Made by a program: the position numbers and the translations under genes
Assembly (NCBI GenBank): GCA_033795365.1
Contig: JARYGU010000008.1
Coordinates: 62,001 to 126,000 of the forward strand
Source of the DNA: JARYGU01 sp033795365
Lineage (GTDB): Bacteria > Pseudomonadota > Alphaproteobacteria > Rhizobiales > Rhizobiaceae
Direction of reading: 5' to 3'
DNA length: 64,000 bases
Notes under the pieces: generated by a model
Database searches by the model: none
Told to the model about the DNA's origin: nothing
Seen by the model: only the letters and a program-made list of their open reading frames with translations
Shown here: positions 1 through 7,398 of the stretch, piece by piece
How the letters are laid out: the number at the start of each line of letters is the position of its first letter
Numbering within the stretch: position 1 is the first letter of the stretch

Positions 1-59
1 TCGCCGATGCCGCCGGACGCGCCGGTCACCAAGGCCTTTCGGCCGGAAAGATCAAACAT
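1..59 (-). CDS. fabG: 3-oxoacyl-ACP reductase FabG, N-terminal fragment
   Basis: Only the first 19 codons are inside the window; the gene continues past its left edge. The reverse-strand translation begins with ATG and reads MFDLSGRKALVTGASGGIG, the Rossmann TGxxxGIG cofactor loop of short-chain dehydrogenases. FabG reduces 3-oxoacyl-ACP with NADPH in type II fatty acid synthesis. It lies just downstream of fabD on the same strand, the usual fabD-fabG order in alphaproteobacteria, which is the main reason for naming it FabG rather than another SDR. Confidence 0.85.
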   Translation of the reverse strand, partial: MFDLSGRKALVTGASGGIG

Positions 60-152
60 GGTCCTGTTCCTGCTTTCTTGATTATAGGTCCGTGCGACAG
101 CGGGAACGCGCTTCCACGCTCCCTTGCATAGTCTATATCTGCAATGCCTGCT

Positions 153-1097
153 TCAAACGGCAAGCTCCGACAGCACCGCTTCGATGTCGGCGGGGGTATT
201 CACGGCAATGCCGTTCAGCGATTTGTCGATGCGGCGCGCAAGCCCCGTCAGCACCTTTCCGGAGCCGAGTTCGTAAAGGGTCGTCACATTGTTGGCGGCG
301 AACCACTCCGCCGTCTCGCGCCAGCGGACCTGCCCGGTCACCTGCTCCACGAGCAGGCGGGCGATTTCGGCCGGATCACTGACCGGCGCGGCGCGCACAT
401 TGGCGACAAGCGGGACCGCGGGCGCCTTCATCTCCACGCCTGCAAGCGCCTCGCGCATCGCCTCGGCAGCCGGCGCCATCAGGGCGGAATGAAAGGGTGC
501 GGAAACCGGCAGCATCAGCGCCCGCTTGGCGCCCTTCTCGGTCGCAAGGCGAGCCGCGACCTCGACCGCCGGCTTGGAACCGGAAATCACCAGCTGCCCG
601 CCGCCATTGTCGTTGGCGATCTGGCAGGTTCCGCCGCGCGATGCCTCCTTGCATAAAGCCTCGACATCGGCGTGCTCCAGCCCGATGATCGCCGCCATCG
701 CGCCCTCCCCGACGGGGACGGCCGATTGCATGGCATTGCCGCGGATGCGCAGGAGGCGAGCCGTATCGGCAAGGGTGAAGGTACCGGCCGCGCAGAGCGC
801 CGAATATTCGCCGAGCGAGTGACCGGCGACAAAGGAAACGGTGTCCTTGAGCGAAAGCCCCCGCGCCTCGAGCACGCGGATCAGCGCCATGGAAACGGCC
901 ATAAGCGCCGGCTGGGCGTTGGCTGTCAGCGTCAGCTCGTCTTCGGGGCCAGCGAACATGAGCGTAGACAGTTTCTGGCTCAGGGCGTCGTCGACCTCTG
1001 CGAAAACGGCGGCGGCCTCTGGGAAGGCTTCGGCCAGTTCCTTGCCCATGCCGACCGTCTGGCTGCCCTGGCCGGGGAAGGTGAATGCAACGCTCAT
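153..1097 (-). CDS. fabD: malonyl-CoA:ACP transacylase FabD
   Basis: 314 residues, a full-length FabD. It transfers malonyl from CoA to acyl carrier protein to supply fatty acid elongation in the cytoplasm. The sequence shows GQGSQ at residues 9-13, the nucleophile motif GHSLGE with Ser94, and the catalytic His near 203 in PFHSALM. An in-frame ATG 33 nt upstream exists, but the chosen start is preceded by GGGAG at a good distance and gives the family N-terminus MSVAFTFPGQGSQ. fabG follows 93 nt downstream, so the two are probably cotranscribed. Confidence 0.96.
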   Translation of the reverse strand: MSVAFTFPGQGSQTVGMGKELAEAFPEAAAVFAEVDDALSQKLSTLMFAGPEDELTLTANAQPALMAVSMALIRVLEARGLSLKDTVSFVAGHSLGEYSALCAAGTFTLADTARLLRIRGNAMQSAVPVGEGAMAAIIGLEHADVEALCKEASRGGTCQIANDNGGGQLVISGSKPAVEVAARLATEKGAKRALMLPVSAPFHSALMAPAAEAMREALAGVEMKAPAVPLVANVRAAPVSDPAEIARLLVEQVTGQVRWRETAEWFAANNVTTLYELGSGKVLTGLARRIDKSLNGIAVNTPADIEAVLSELAV

Positions 1098-1282
1098 GGG
1101 TGTTTCTCCCGTCACTGTTTTTCCCTCCATTCACATTATGAACCGCGGAGTCAAGGCTTTGGCCTTTACCGGGAAGCCGGTTTGCCAAGCATTTCACAGG
1201 CTGCACGGGGTCTCCGCCGCTTGCACTTCGTCATAACCTGACTACATTCGCGCCGTTCCCACCAAAAAGGTCTTTTCCCTCC

Positions 1283-2326
1283 ATGAAATATAATTTGCTC
1301 GGCAGGACCGGCATCAAGGTCTCCGAAATCTGTCTCGGCACGATGACCTGGGGCTCCCAGAACAGCGAGGCGGAAGCGCACCAGCAGCTCGATTACGCAT
1401 TCGACCGCGGCGTCAACTTCATCGACACCGCCGAACTCTATCCGACCACGCCTGCAGGTCCCGAAACGTTCGGGGACACGGAAAGGCTCATCGGCTCCTG
1501 GCTTGCCGGCCGGGGCGACCGCGAGCGGATCGTGCTCGCGTCCAAGGTCGCCGGACCGGGCCGGTCCTACATCCGCGACGGCGCGCCGATGAAGCGCGAG
1601 ACGATCACCGCCGCGCTGGACGAAAGCCTGAAGCGCCTGCGCACCGACTATATCGACCTCTATCAGGTCCACTGGCCGAACCGCGGCAGCTACCATTTCC
1701 GCCAGTCCTGGACCTTCGACGCCACGCTGCAGGACAGGGAGACGGCACGCAACGATCTCATCGAGACGCTGGAGACGCTCGGCTCGCTGAAGCAGGCCGG
1801 CAAGATCCGCGAAGTGGGTCTCTCCAACGAGACCGCCTGGGGCACGCTGCAGTATCTGCGGTTTTCCGAAGAGAGGGGCCTGCCCCGCGTCGCCTCGCTG
1901 CAGAACGAATACAGCCTGCTCTGCCGCTATTTCGATCTCGATCTTGCAGAACTCTCGCATCATGAGGATGTCGGGCTGCTCGCCTATTCGCCGCTTGCCG
2001 CAGGTCTCCTGACCGGCAAATATCTCGGCGGGGCACGGCCCGAGGGCTCGCGCCTGACGAAGAATGGCGATCTCGGCGGCCGCTATCAGCCGCATCAGGA
2101 GCCGGCTGTCGCCGCCTATGTCGCGCTCGCCCGCGACCACGGCTTCGATCCGGCACAGATGGCGCTCGCCTTCTGCCTCACCCGCCCCTTCATGACCTCG
2201 GTCATCATCGGCGCAACCACGATGGAGCAGTTGAAGACGGCGGTCGATGCGGCGGATGTCAGGCTGCCCCCCGCCGTCATGGACGGTATCGCCAGGATCT
2301 ACCGGAGCTATCCGCTGCCGATCTGA
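1283..2326 (+). CDS. aldo/keto reductase, Tas-like
   Basis: 347 residues. An NAD(P)H-dependent aldo/keto reductase with the (beta/alpha)8 barrel of the family. The N-terminus GRTGIKVSEICLGTMTWG is typical, and the tetrad residues can be placed at Asp48, Tyr53, Lys88 and His130. It most resembles the E. coli Tas/YajO type, whose physiological substrate is uncertain. It is divergent from fabD across 185 nt and stands alone, so the context gives no pathway. Confidence 0.88.
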   Translation: MKYNLLGRTGIKVSEICLGTMTWGSQNSEAEAHQQLDYAFDRGVNFIDTAELYPTTPAGPETFGDTERLIGSWLAGRGDRERIVLASKVAGPGRSYIRDGAPMKRETITAALDESLKRLRTDYIDLYQVHWPNRGSYHFRQSWTFDATLQDRETARNDLIETLETLGSLKQAGKIREVGLSNETAWGTLQYLRFSEERGLPRVASLQNEYSLLCRYFDLDLAELSHHEDVGLLAYSPLAAGLLTGKYLGGARPEGSRLTKNGDLGGRYQPHQEPAVAAYVALARDHGFDPAQMALAFCLTRPFMTSVIIGATTMEQLKTAVDAADVRLPPAVMDGIARIYRSYPLPI

Positions 2327-2382
2327 CGGATCGGTCCTGATGGCGATTGATGCCATCAGGATCGATGTCATTCTGCGTCATC

Positions 2383-2460
2383 ATGAAAGCCGAACCGATC
2401 GTAGACAGTCTCCTCGACCGGTTTCCAGCCGGCATAGACGATTTCAGGAGACAAGCATGA
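2383..2460 (+). CDS. possible 25-residue ORF overlapping the HTH gene
   Basis: ATG at 2383 opens a 25-codon frame, MKAEPIVDSLLDRFPAGIDDF followed by RRQA, whose TGA overlaps the ATG of the next gene (ATGA at 2457-2460). The overlap and the typical spacing suggest translational coupling. It could be a coupling leader peptide, or the remnant of a partner gene of the downstream TumA-like protein. I see no domain, and its ribosome binding site is weak, so it may not be a real gene. Confidence 0.3.
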   Translation: MKAEPIVDSLLDRFPAGIDDFRRQA

Positions 2461-2750
2461 CGAAGAAGATCATCGTGGGGGCACGCCGCGCGATGCGGCG
2501 AAACGGGTATCCAACCCCTGGCACGCTGCGGAAAGCGGAAAAGCGTTACGAACGGCTGCGCCATCTGCATCGGCATCCGGCGCCCAGCATCAGGGCTCTT
2601 GTGCGAGACCTCGGCCGCGACTTTCGGCGGGTTCGCAAAGACGTCACGCTGCTGTCCGCCATCGGGCTGATCGAGAAGGAAGACGGGGAACTGCGCGCCG
2701 ACTATACGGAAATCCGGGCGTCGATCCTGCTCGACGCGCCGGCCGCCTGA
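2457..2750 (+). CDS. small winged-helix protein, TumA-like antitoxin/regulator
   Basis: 97 residues, strongly basic in the first half. Residues about 44-78 (SIRALVRDLGRDFRRVRKDV then TLLSAIGLIEKEDG) match the winged-helix pattern of HVO_A0114/TumA-type antitoxins and MarR-like domains. The start is supported by AGGAG upstream. TumA antitoxins normally follow a TumE toxin of about 100 residues. Here only a 25-codon frame precedes it, so it is either an orphan antitoxin or a stand-alone regulator. Function is inferred from the fold only. Confidence 0.6.
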   Translation: MTKKIIVGARRAMRRNGYPTPGTLRKAEKRYERLRHLHRHPAPSIRALVRDLGRDFRRVRKDVTLLSAIGLIEKEDGELRADYTEIRASILLDAPAA

Positions 2751-2782
2751 CCGGGCTCGCAGAATAAAAGCACCGCCCGCCC

Positions 2783-2810
2783 TTGCTTTCCGGCGGAAAA
2801 TCCGTATAAG
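2783..2810 (+). promoter_or_regulatory. probable sigma-70 promoter of the rpsF operon
   Basis: TTGCTT at 2783-2788 and TATAAG at 2805-2810 are separated by 16 nt. This is a good fit to the housekeeping promoter and lies 33 nt after the preceding gene. It would give rpsF a 5' leader of roughly 220 nt. Confidence 0.6.
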
Positions 2811-3035
2811 CGCGCTGTTCAAAACACCCGGTCATATCGGCTGGTGGCTGAACGGAGGGCCGGTTTCGCTTGCGAAGCCGCTCGGGGCCAAGGGCTCCAG
2901 CCTCCCGTGTCTCCGCTCTCGACCGTCTGGATGAAACGCTTTTCTTGCCCGGCCCCAAGGGGTCTTGAGATTTGTCGTTGAGGCTTGGCGCCGGTTACCG
3001 GGTGATGGATCAAACGCAAGAAAGGCAAAGCCACA
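2811..3035 (+). promoter_or_regulatory. long 5' leader of rpsF, possible autoregulatory RNA
   Basis: About 220 GC-rich nt with no credible ORF lie between the promoter and rpsF. Complementary segments are visible, for example GGAGGGCCGG near 2855 against later C-rich stretches. In many bacteria rpsF leaders carry an S6:S18-binding structure. I cannot fold this leader or confirm the motif here, so the assignment is inference from position and length. Confidence 0.35.
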
Positions 3036-3497
3036 ATGGCTCTTTACGAACATGTATTCCTTGCACGGCAGGACGTGTCCGCCCAGCAGGTCGAAGCCCT
3101 CGTCGAGCAGTACAAGGGCGTTCTCGAAGCGAACGGCGGCAAGGTCGGTCGCGTCGAGCACTGGGGTCTGAAGTCCCTCACCTACCGCATCAAGAAGAAC
3201 CGCAAGGCTCACTACGCGCTGATGGACATCGACGCTCCGGCAGCCGCCATCCACGAGATGGAGCGCCAGATGCGCATCAACGAAGACATCCTTCGTTACA
3301 TGACCATCGCCGTCGACGCCCATGAAGAAGGCCCGTCCGCGATGATGCAGAAGCGCGATCGCGATGACCGTCCGCGCCGTGACGGCGACGACCGTGGCCC
3401 GCGCCGCGACTTCGGCGATCGCGGCCCGCGCCGCGACTTCGGCGACCGTCCGCCGCGCCGCGACGGCGACCGCCCCCCGCGCGAAGACCGCGCGTAA
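3036..3497 (+). CDS. rpsF: 30S ribosomal protein S6
   Basis: 153 residues. S6 sits on the platform of the 30S subunit paired with S18. The first 100 residues are typical S6 (MALYEHVFLARQDVS, then the KVGRVEHWGLKSLTYRIKKN segment). Residues from about 105 onward form a charged Arg/Asp/Pro tail with repeats of RGPRRDFGD, longer than in E. coli S6 (131 residues). The repeat is also a 27-nt tandem at the DNA level. rpsR follows 24 nt later, the standard order. Confidence 0.97.
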   Translation: MALYEHVFLARQDVSAQQVEALVEQYKGVLEANGGKVGRVEHWGLKSLTYRIKKNRKAHYALMDIDAPAAAIHEMERQMRINEDILRYMTIAVDAHEEGPSAMMQKRDRDDRPRRDGDDRGPRRDFGDRGPRRDFGDRPPRRDGDRPPREDRA

Positions 3498-3521
3498 TCG
3501 AAGCTGAAGGAGACTAAGACA

Positions 3522-3770
3522 ATGGCTGATATTTCTTCCGCTCCGGCACGCCGCCCGTTCCATCGCCGCCGCAAGACCTGCCCGTTCTCCGGCGCGAACG
3601 CACCGAAGATCGACTACAAGGACGTACGCCTGCTGTCGCGCTACATTTCCGAGCGCGGCAAGATCGTTCCGTCCCGCATCACGGCCGTTTCCCAGAAGAA
3701 GCAGCGCGAACTCGCCAAGGCGATCAAGCGCGCCCGTTTCCTCGGCCTGCTGCCCTACGTCGTAGCGTAA
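3522..3770 (+). CDS. rpsR: 30S ribosomal protein S18
   Basis: 82 residues. Binds the central domain of 16S rRNA together with S6. The KTCPFSG segment, the DYKDVRLLSRYISERGKI core and the KRARFLGLLPY C-terminus are all diagnostic. The start is preceded by AAGGAG. It is followed by a strong hairpin terminator, so transcription of rpsF-rpsR may partly end before the DUF2232 and rplI genes. Confidence 0.97.
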   Translation: MADISSAPARRPFHRRRKTCPFSGANAPKIDYKDVRLLSRYISERGKIVPSRITAVSQKKQRELAKAIKRARFLGLLPYVVA

Positions 3771-3825
3771 GGCGAATGACGCTGCGGCTTGACTCAACGG
3801 TCAGGCCGCCGCAGATGACTTGAAG

Positions 3826-3850
3826 GGAAGGCGTCCGCGCCTTCCTTTTT
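3826..3850 (+). terminator. intrinsic terminator after rpsR
   Basis: Perfect 8-bp stem GGAAGGCG / CGCCTTCC with a TCCG tetraloop, followed directly by TTTTT. It sits 55 nt after the rpsR stop and before the DUF2232 gene. Confidence 0.75.
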
Positions 3851-3974
3851 CCCTTCCGCGATGGGCGCGGATCGGATCACCGGCATCGCGCTGGCTGCCA
3901 TCGGCAGCGAGGCGAAACCGAAACCCCATGTTGGGGAGCATTTCGGAATCTTCCGGAACTCCTCTAACTGTCGG

Positions 3975-4973
3975 ATGACAGGACAGCGACCGTTGAAGAA
4001 CCTGAATTTCACGTCGATTGCGATCGGCATCGTCGCCGGAATCACCGCCGCTCTGCTTTCGCTGAGCGCGAACACGCAGTCGTCGCTTGCGATCGTGCTT
4101 TACGGCGCCTCGGCCTTGCCGATCCTGATTGCGGGTCTCGGCTGGGGCAATGCAAGCGCGCTGATCGCCGTCGTCGCCGCGGGGGCCACAGGGTCGCTGC
4201 TCGTCTCCTCGCATTTCGCGCTGCTGATCGTCATCATCACGCTGATCCCGGCGGGATGGCTCAGCAACCTCGCCAATCTCGCGCGTCCCGCAGCCGAGCT
4301 GGGCGGTCCCGACGACACGCTCGCCTGGTATCCACTCTCCAACATCCTCACCCAGCTTGCCGTCATGGTGACGCTCGGCATGATCGCCGTCGGCCTCATC
4401 GTCGGCTACAACAGCGCCATGGCCGAGGGGCTCGTGGACATGGTGATCGAAGCCCTGAAGACGCAGGAACCGCTCTACCAGCCCGATCCCGCCGCCGTCG
4501 CCCAGATCAAGAGCGTCTTCTCGCTCGCCCTGCCGATGGTGCAGGGCGCGCTTTGGGTCTTCGTGTTGTTTGCGGCCTACTACATCGCCTCCTTCATCGT
4601 GCGCGCCTCGGGCAAGGGCCTTCGCCCGCGCGAAGACATGCCGATGGCGCTGCGCATGCACCGCAATTCGATCTTCATCTTTCTCGCCGGCCTCGTGCTG
4701 GTCTTCGTCGGCGGCGTTCCGGCGATCATCGGGGCGCTGATCTGCGGCACCTTCGGCGCCGGCTTCGTACTTTCCGGCTTCGCCGTGCTGCATTTCAGGA
4801 CACGCGGAAAAGCCTGGCGGCTTCCGGCGCTGTGGCTTGCCTATGTTTCGGTGCTGCTCTTCACGCTGCCGATCTTCGTCATTCTCGTTCTCGGACTCAC
4901 GGACATGCGGCGCACCATAGCGCTGACCCCCGTCGGCCCGAACAATACCAAATCCGATACCAACGACACCTGA
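3975..4973 (+). CDS. DUF2232 multi-pass membrane protein
   Basis: About 332 residues with seven or eight hydrophobic segments, starting with an N-terminal helix rich in Ile/Ala/Leu (residues about 10-30). Proteins of this family commonly lie between rpsR and rplI in Rhizobiales; their role is unknown. The start is uncertain. ATG at 3975 is used here, but TTG at 3993 would give MKNLNFTSIAIG, and an in-frame ATG further upstream at 3861 lies inside the terminator-proximal region and is unlikely. Confidence 0.8.
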   Translation: MTGQRPLKNLNFTSIAIGIVAGITAALLSLSANTQSSLAIVLYGASALPILIAGLGWGNASALIAVVAAGATGSLLVSSHFALLIVIITLIPAGWLSNLANLARPAAELGGPDDTLAWYPLSNILTQLAVMVTLGMIAVGLIVGYNSAMAEGLVDMVIEALKTQEPLYQPDPAAVAQIKSVFSLALPMVQGALWVFVLFAAYYIASFIVRASGKGLRPREDMPMALRMHRNSIFIFLAGLVLVFVGGVPAIIGALICGTFGAGFVLSGFAVLHFRTRGKAWRLPALWLAYVSVLLFTLPIFVILVLGLTDMRRTIALTPVGPNNTKSDTNDT

Positions 4974-4993
4974 ACACAAGAAAGGAAACCGAA

Positions 4994-5572
4994 ATGCAAG
5001 TCATTCTTCTCGAACGCATCGCCAAGCTCGGCCAGATGGGCGAAACCGTCAAGGTTCGCGACGGCTTTGCCCGCAACTACCTGCTGCCGCTCGGCAAGGC
5101 GCTGCGTGCCAACGAAGCCAACAAAAAGCGCTTCGAAGCGGAGCGCGCAACGCTCGAAGCCCGCAATCTCGAGCGTAAGTCGGAAGCCCAGAAGGTCGCC
5201 GAGCAGCTCGACGGCAAGTCCTTCATCGTCGTCCGCTCCGCCGGCGAGACCGGCCAGCTCTACGGTTCGGTCGCAGCCCGCGACATCATCGAGACGCTTG
5301 CCGCCGAAGGCTTCAACATCGGCCGCAACCAGGTCGAGCTCAATACCCCGATCAAGTCGATCGGCCTGCACAAGGTCACCCTGCACCTGCATGCGGAAGT
5401 CGAAATCGCGATCGAGCTCAATGTCGCCCGTTCGGCCGACGAAGCCGAGCGGCAGGCCAAGGGCGAAAGCCTGACTTCGGCAGACGCCATCTACGGCGTC
5501 GACGAGGATGCGCTGAAGCCGGAAGACTTCTTCGATCCGGAAGCCGAACGCGAAGAAGAGGAAGAAGCCTGA
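4994..5572 (+). CDS. rplI: 50S ribosomal protein L9
   Basis: 192 residues. L9 binds 23S rRNA at the base of the L1 stalk and helps hold the reading frame. MQVILLERIAKLGQMGETVK and the RDGFARNYLLP motif are diagnostic. The start has AAAGGAAA upstream. The C-terminus runs about 40 residues beyond the E. coli protein (149) and ends in an acidic EEEEEA tail, as in other rhizobia. A strong terminator follows. Confidence 0.97.
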   Translation: MQVILLERIAKLGQMGETVKVRDGFARNYLLPLGKALRANEANKKRFEAERATLEARNLERKSEAQKVAEQLDGKSFIVVRSAGETGQLYGSVAARDIIETLAAEGFNIGRNQVELNTPIKSIGLHKVTLHLHAEVEIAIELNVARSADEAERQAKGESLTSADAIYGVDEDALKPEDFFDPEAEREEEEEA

Positions 5573-5628
5573 TCCCAGGTCAGGACAAGGCGGCCTTCAC
5601 CGGCCGCCCAAAAAATGCCATTTTATTG

Positions 5629-5658
5629 AAAAGTCCGGGTTGAAATCCGGACTTTTTT
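5629..5658 (+). terminator. intrinsic terminator after rplI
   Basis: A stem of AAAAGTCCGG pairing with CCGGACTTTT across an 8-nt loop, ending in a run of T. A second GC stem (GGCGGCC / GGCCGCC, 5589-5608) precedes it. It closes the ribosomal protein cluster before cfa. Confidence 0.85.
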
Positions 5659-5761
5659 GTTATTTGTTTTAGTCGTTACACTGGATTGGCGGTCGGGCCG
5701 CTTCCCAGGCCGGTTTCCGACCCAGACCCGTTCCGCCGCTAATGCGTGACGGAGTAAACAG

Positions 5762-7048
5762 ATGAAATTCCTTCTTAGATCAACGATTTCCCGTCTCATG
5801 CAGCAGGGAAATCTGACCATCACATTTCCCGACGGCACTACCAATCGCTTTGGCGACGGCACCGGCACGCCGGTTCATGTCCGCCTCAACACACGCCGGG
5901 CGCAATGGGGGCTCGTCATGGACCCCGCCTTCTATCTCGGCCATTATTACGGCACCGGGGACATCGACCTCGTGGAAGGAGACATGTACGACCTCCTCAA
6001 GGCGGTCTTCACCGGCAACCCCGATTTCAAATATTACAACGGACGCTGGAACCGCCTGCTGGAACGCCTGCGCTATCTCTTCCGCTGGCTCCGCGAGAGC
6101 AACGGCATCCGCCGCTCGCGCAACAATGTCCAGCACCATTACGACCTGACCGGCGAACTCTACGACCTGTTCCTCGACAAGGACCGGCAATATTCCTGCG
6201 CCTATTTCGAGACGCCGGACCAAAGCCTCGACGACGCGCAGCTCGCCAAGAAGCGCCACATCGCCGCCAAGCTCAGGATGGAGCGCCCCGGTCTCTCGGT
6301 GCTCGACATCGGCAGCGGCTGGGGTGGAATGGCACTCTACCTGGCCCGCAATCTCGGCGCGCGGGTGACCGGCGTCACGCTCTCCGACGAGCAGTTCGCC
6401 ATCTCCAAATCGCGGGCGGAGGCGGAGGGCCTGGCAGGCGAAGTGCGCTTTCTGCTGGAGGACTACCGCAACGCTCCGGACACCTATGACCGGATCGTTT
6501 CCGTCGGCATGTTCGAGCATGTCGGGCGGCCGAACTATCTCACCTTCTTCCGCAAGTCCGCTTCGCTGCTGAAGCGAGACGGCGTGATGCTGCTGCACAC
6601 GATCGGACGCACGGACGAGCCGACCTCCAACAATCCGTTCATCGAGAAGTACATCTTCCCCGGCGGATACATTCCCGCGCTTTCGGAAATCATGAAGGCC
6701 GTGGAGAAATCCGGGCTCGGCATCACCGACATCGAGATCCTGCGCCTGCACTATGCGGAGACGCTGCGCCATTGGCGCGACCGCTTCATGGCCCGGCGCG
6801 ACCAGGCGAAGGCGCTTTACGACGAGAAGTTCTGCCGCATCTGGGAGTTCTATCTCGCCGCCTCCGAAAGCGCCTTCCGCTGGCAGAACCTCGTGATCTT
6901 CCAGCTCCAGCTTGCGCATGACCAGACGGCGCTTCCGCTGACGCGCGACTATATCGGCCATGCCGAGGGGTGTCTCAAATCGCATGAAGCGGACAGCAAG
7001 GCCGGCAAGAAGGGCGCCCGCCAGTTTCCGCAGGAAGCTTCGCTATAA
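5762..7048 (+). CDS. cfa: cyclopropane-fatty-acyl-phospholipid synthase
   Basis: 428 residues. It methylenates cis double bonds of membrane phospholipid acyl chains using S-adenosylmethionine. Residues 180-189 hold the SAM-binding motif VLDIGSGWGG. The YDLTGELYDLFLD and YSCAYFE segments (about 127-150) are typical of the family, including the conserved Cys146. The start has GGAG at a suitable distance. It stands alone after the rplI terminator. In rhizobia the enzyme is linked to membrane adaptation under acid or stationary-phase stress (known from the family). Confidence 0.95.
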   Translation: MKFLLRSTISRLMQQGNLTITFPDGTTNRFGDGTGTPVHVRLNTRRAQWGLVMDPAFYLGHYYGTGDIDLVEGDMYDLLKAVFTGNPDFKYYNGRWNRLLERLRYLFRWLRESNGIRRSRNNVQHHYDLTGELYDLFLDKDRQYSCAYFETPDQSLDDAQLAKKRHIAAKLRMERPGLSVLDIGSGWGGMALYLARNLGARVTGVTLSDEQFAISKSRAEAEGLAGEVRFLLEDYRNAPDTYDRIVSVGMFEHVGRPNYLTFFRKSASLLKRDGVMLLHTIGRTDEPTSNNPFIEKYIFPGGYIPALSEIMKAVEKSGLGITDIEILRLHYAETLRHWRDRFMARRDQAKALYDEKFCRIWEFYLAASESAFRWQNLVIFQLQLAHDQTALPLTRDYIGHAEGCLKSHEADSKAGKKGARQFPQEASL

Positions 7049-7398
7049 ACCTCTACCGGGCCGGCAGGGCAATCGCATATGGTTGGTTTGCCGGCTCGTT
7101 CCCTCTTCTCCCCCGCGGGGAGGCTGCGCTGTCAACCGCAAATCCGTCTCCCCTTCCGTTTTGCGAGCGAATCTCGTCTACTGTGGACTCCATGCCCGAC
7201 CGGGGCTGTGGAAAAGTCTAACAACGTGACTAACTCCGCCCCGCGTTCCCGAAGGAGCGGGCGGCGGTAGAGATAGGCCTTGACCGGACGAGTGCGAAGA
7301 TCGAAACCAGCGAGCTTCGGCCGCTCAGCCCCGCCGGCAGATTCGCCTCCGGCAGGATCGGGCATGGTATGCGGCAGGGACGGGAGACAATCGAGATC
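7049..7398. other. 350-nt intergenic region between cfa and dnaB
   Basis: No convincing ORF. It holds GCCGGCA / TGCCGGC arms 22 nt apart near 7060-7100 and a CTCCCCCGCGGGGAG palindrome near 7109, which looks like a remnant of the intergenic repeat family seen at 29330-29464. The dnaB promoter must lie in the second half, but I cannot pick one with confidence. Confidence 0.5.

Noticed and set aside
1166..2371. 401-codon open frame opposite the aldo/keto reductase
   Set aside because: Antisense shadow; the plus-strand gene has all expected motifs.
2820..2960. tRNA-like or small RNA in the rpsF leader
   Set aside because: No cloverleaf with GTTCGA arm; repeats are just GC-rich. Kept only as a possible S6:S18 leader.
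3390..3480. CRISPR-like repeats in rpsF
   Set aside because: The repeats are in frame inside a ribosomal protein gene, without spacers of array type.
3801..4979. 392-codon open frame opposite the DUF2232 gene
   Set aside because: Rich in Asp/Arg/His, antisense to a membrane protein frame; typical shadow.
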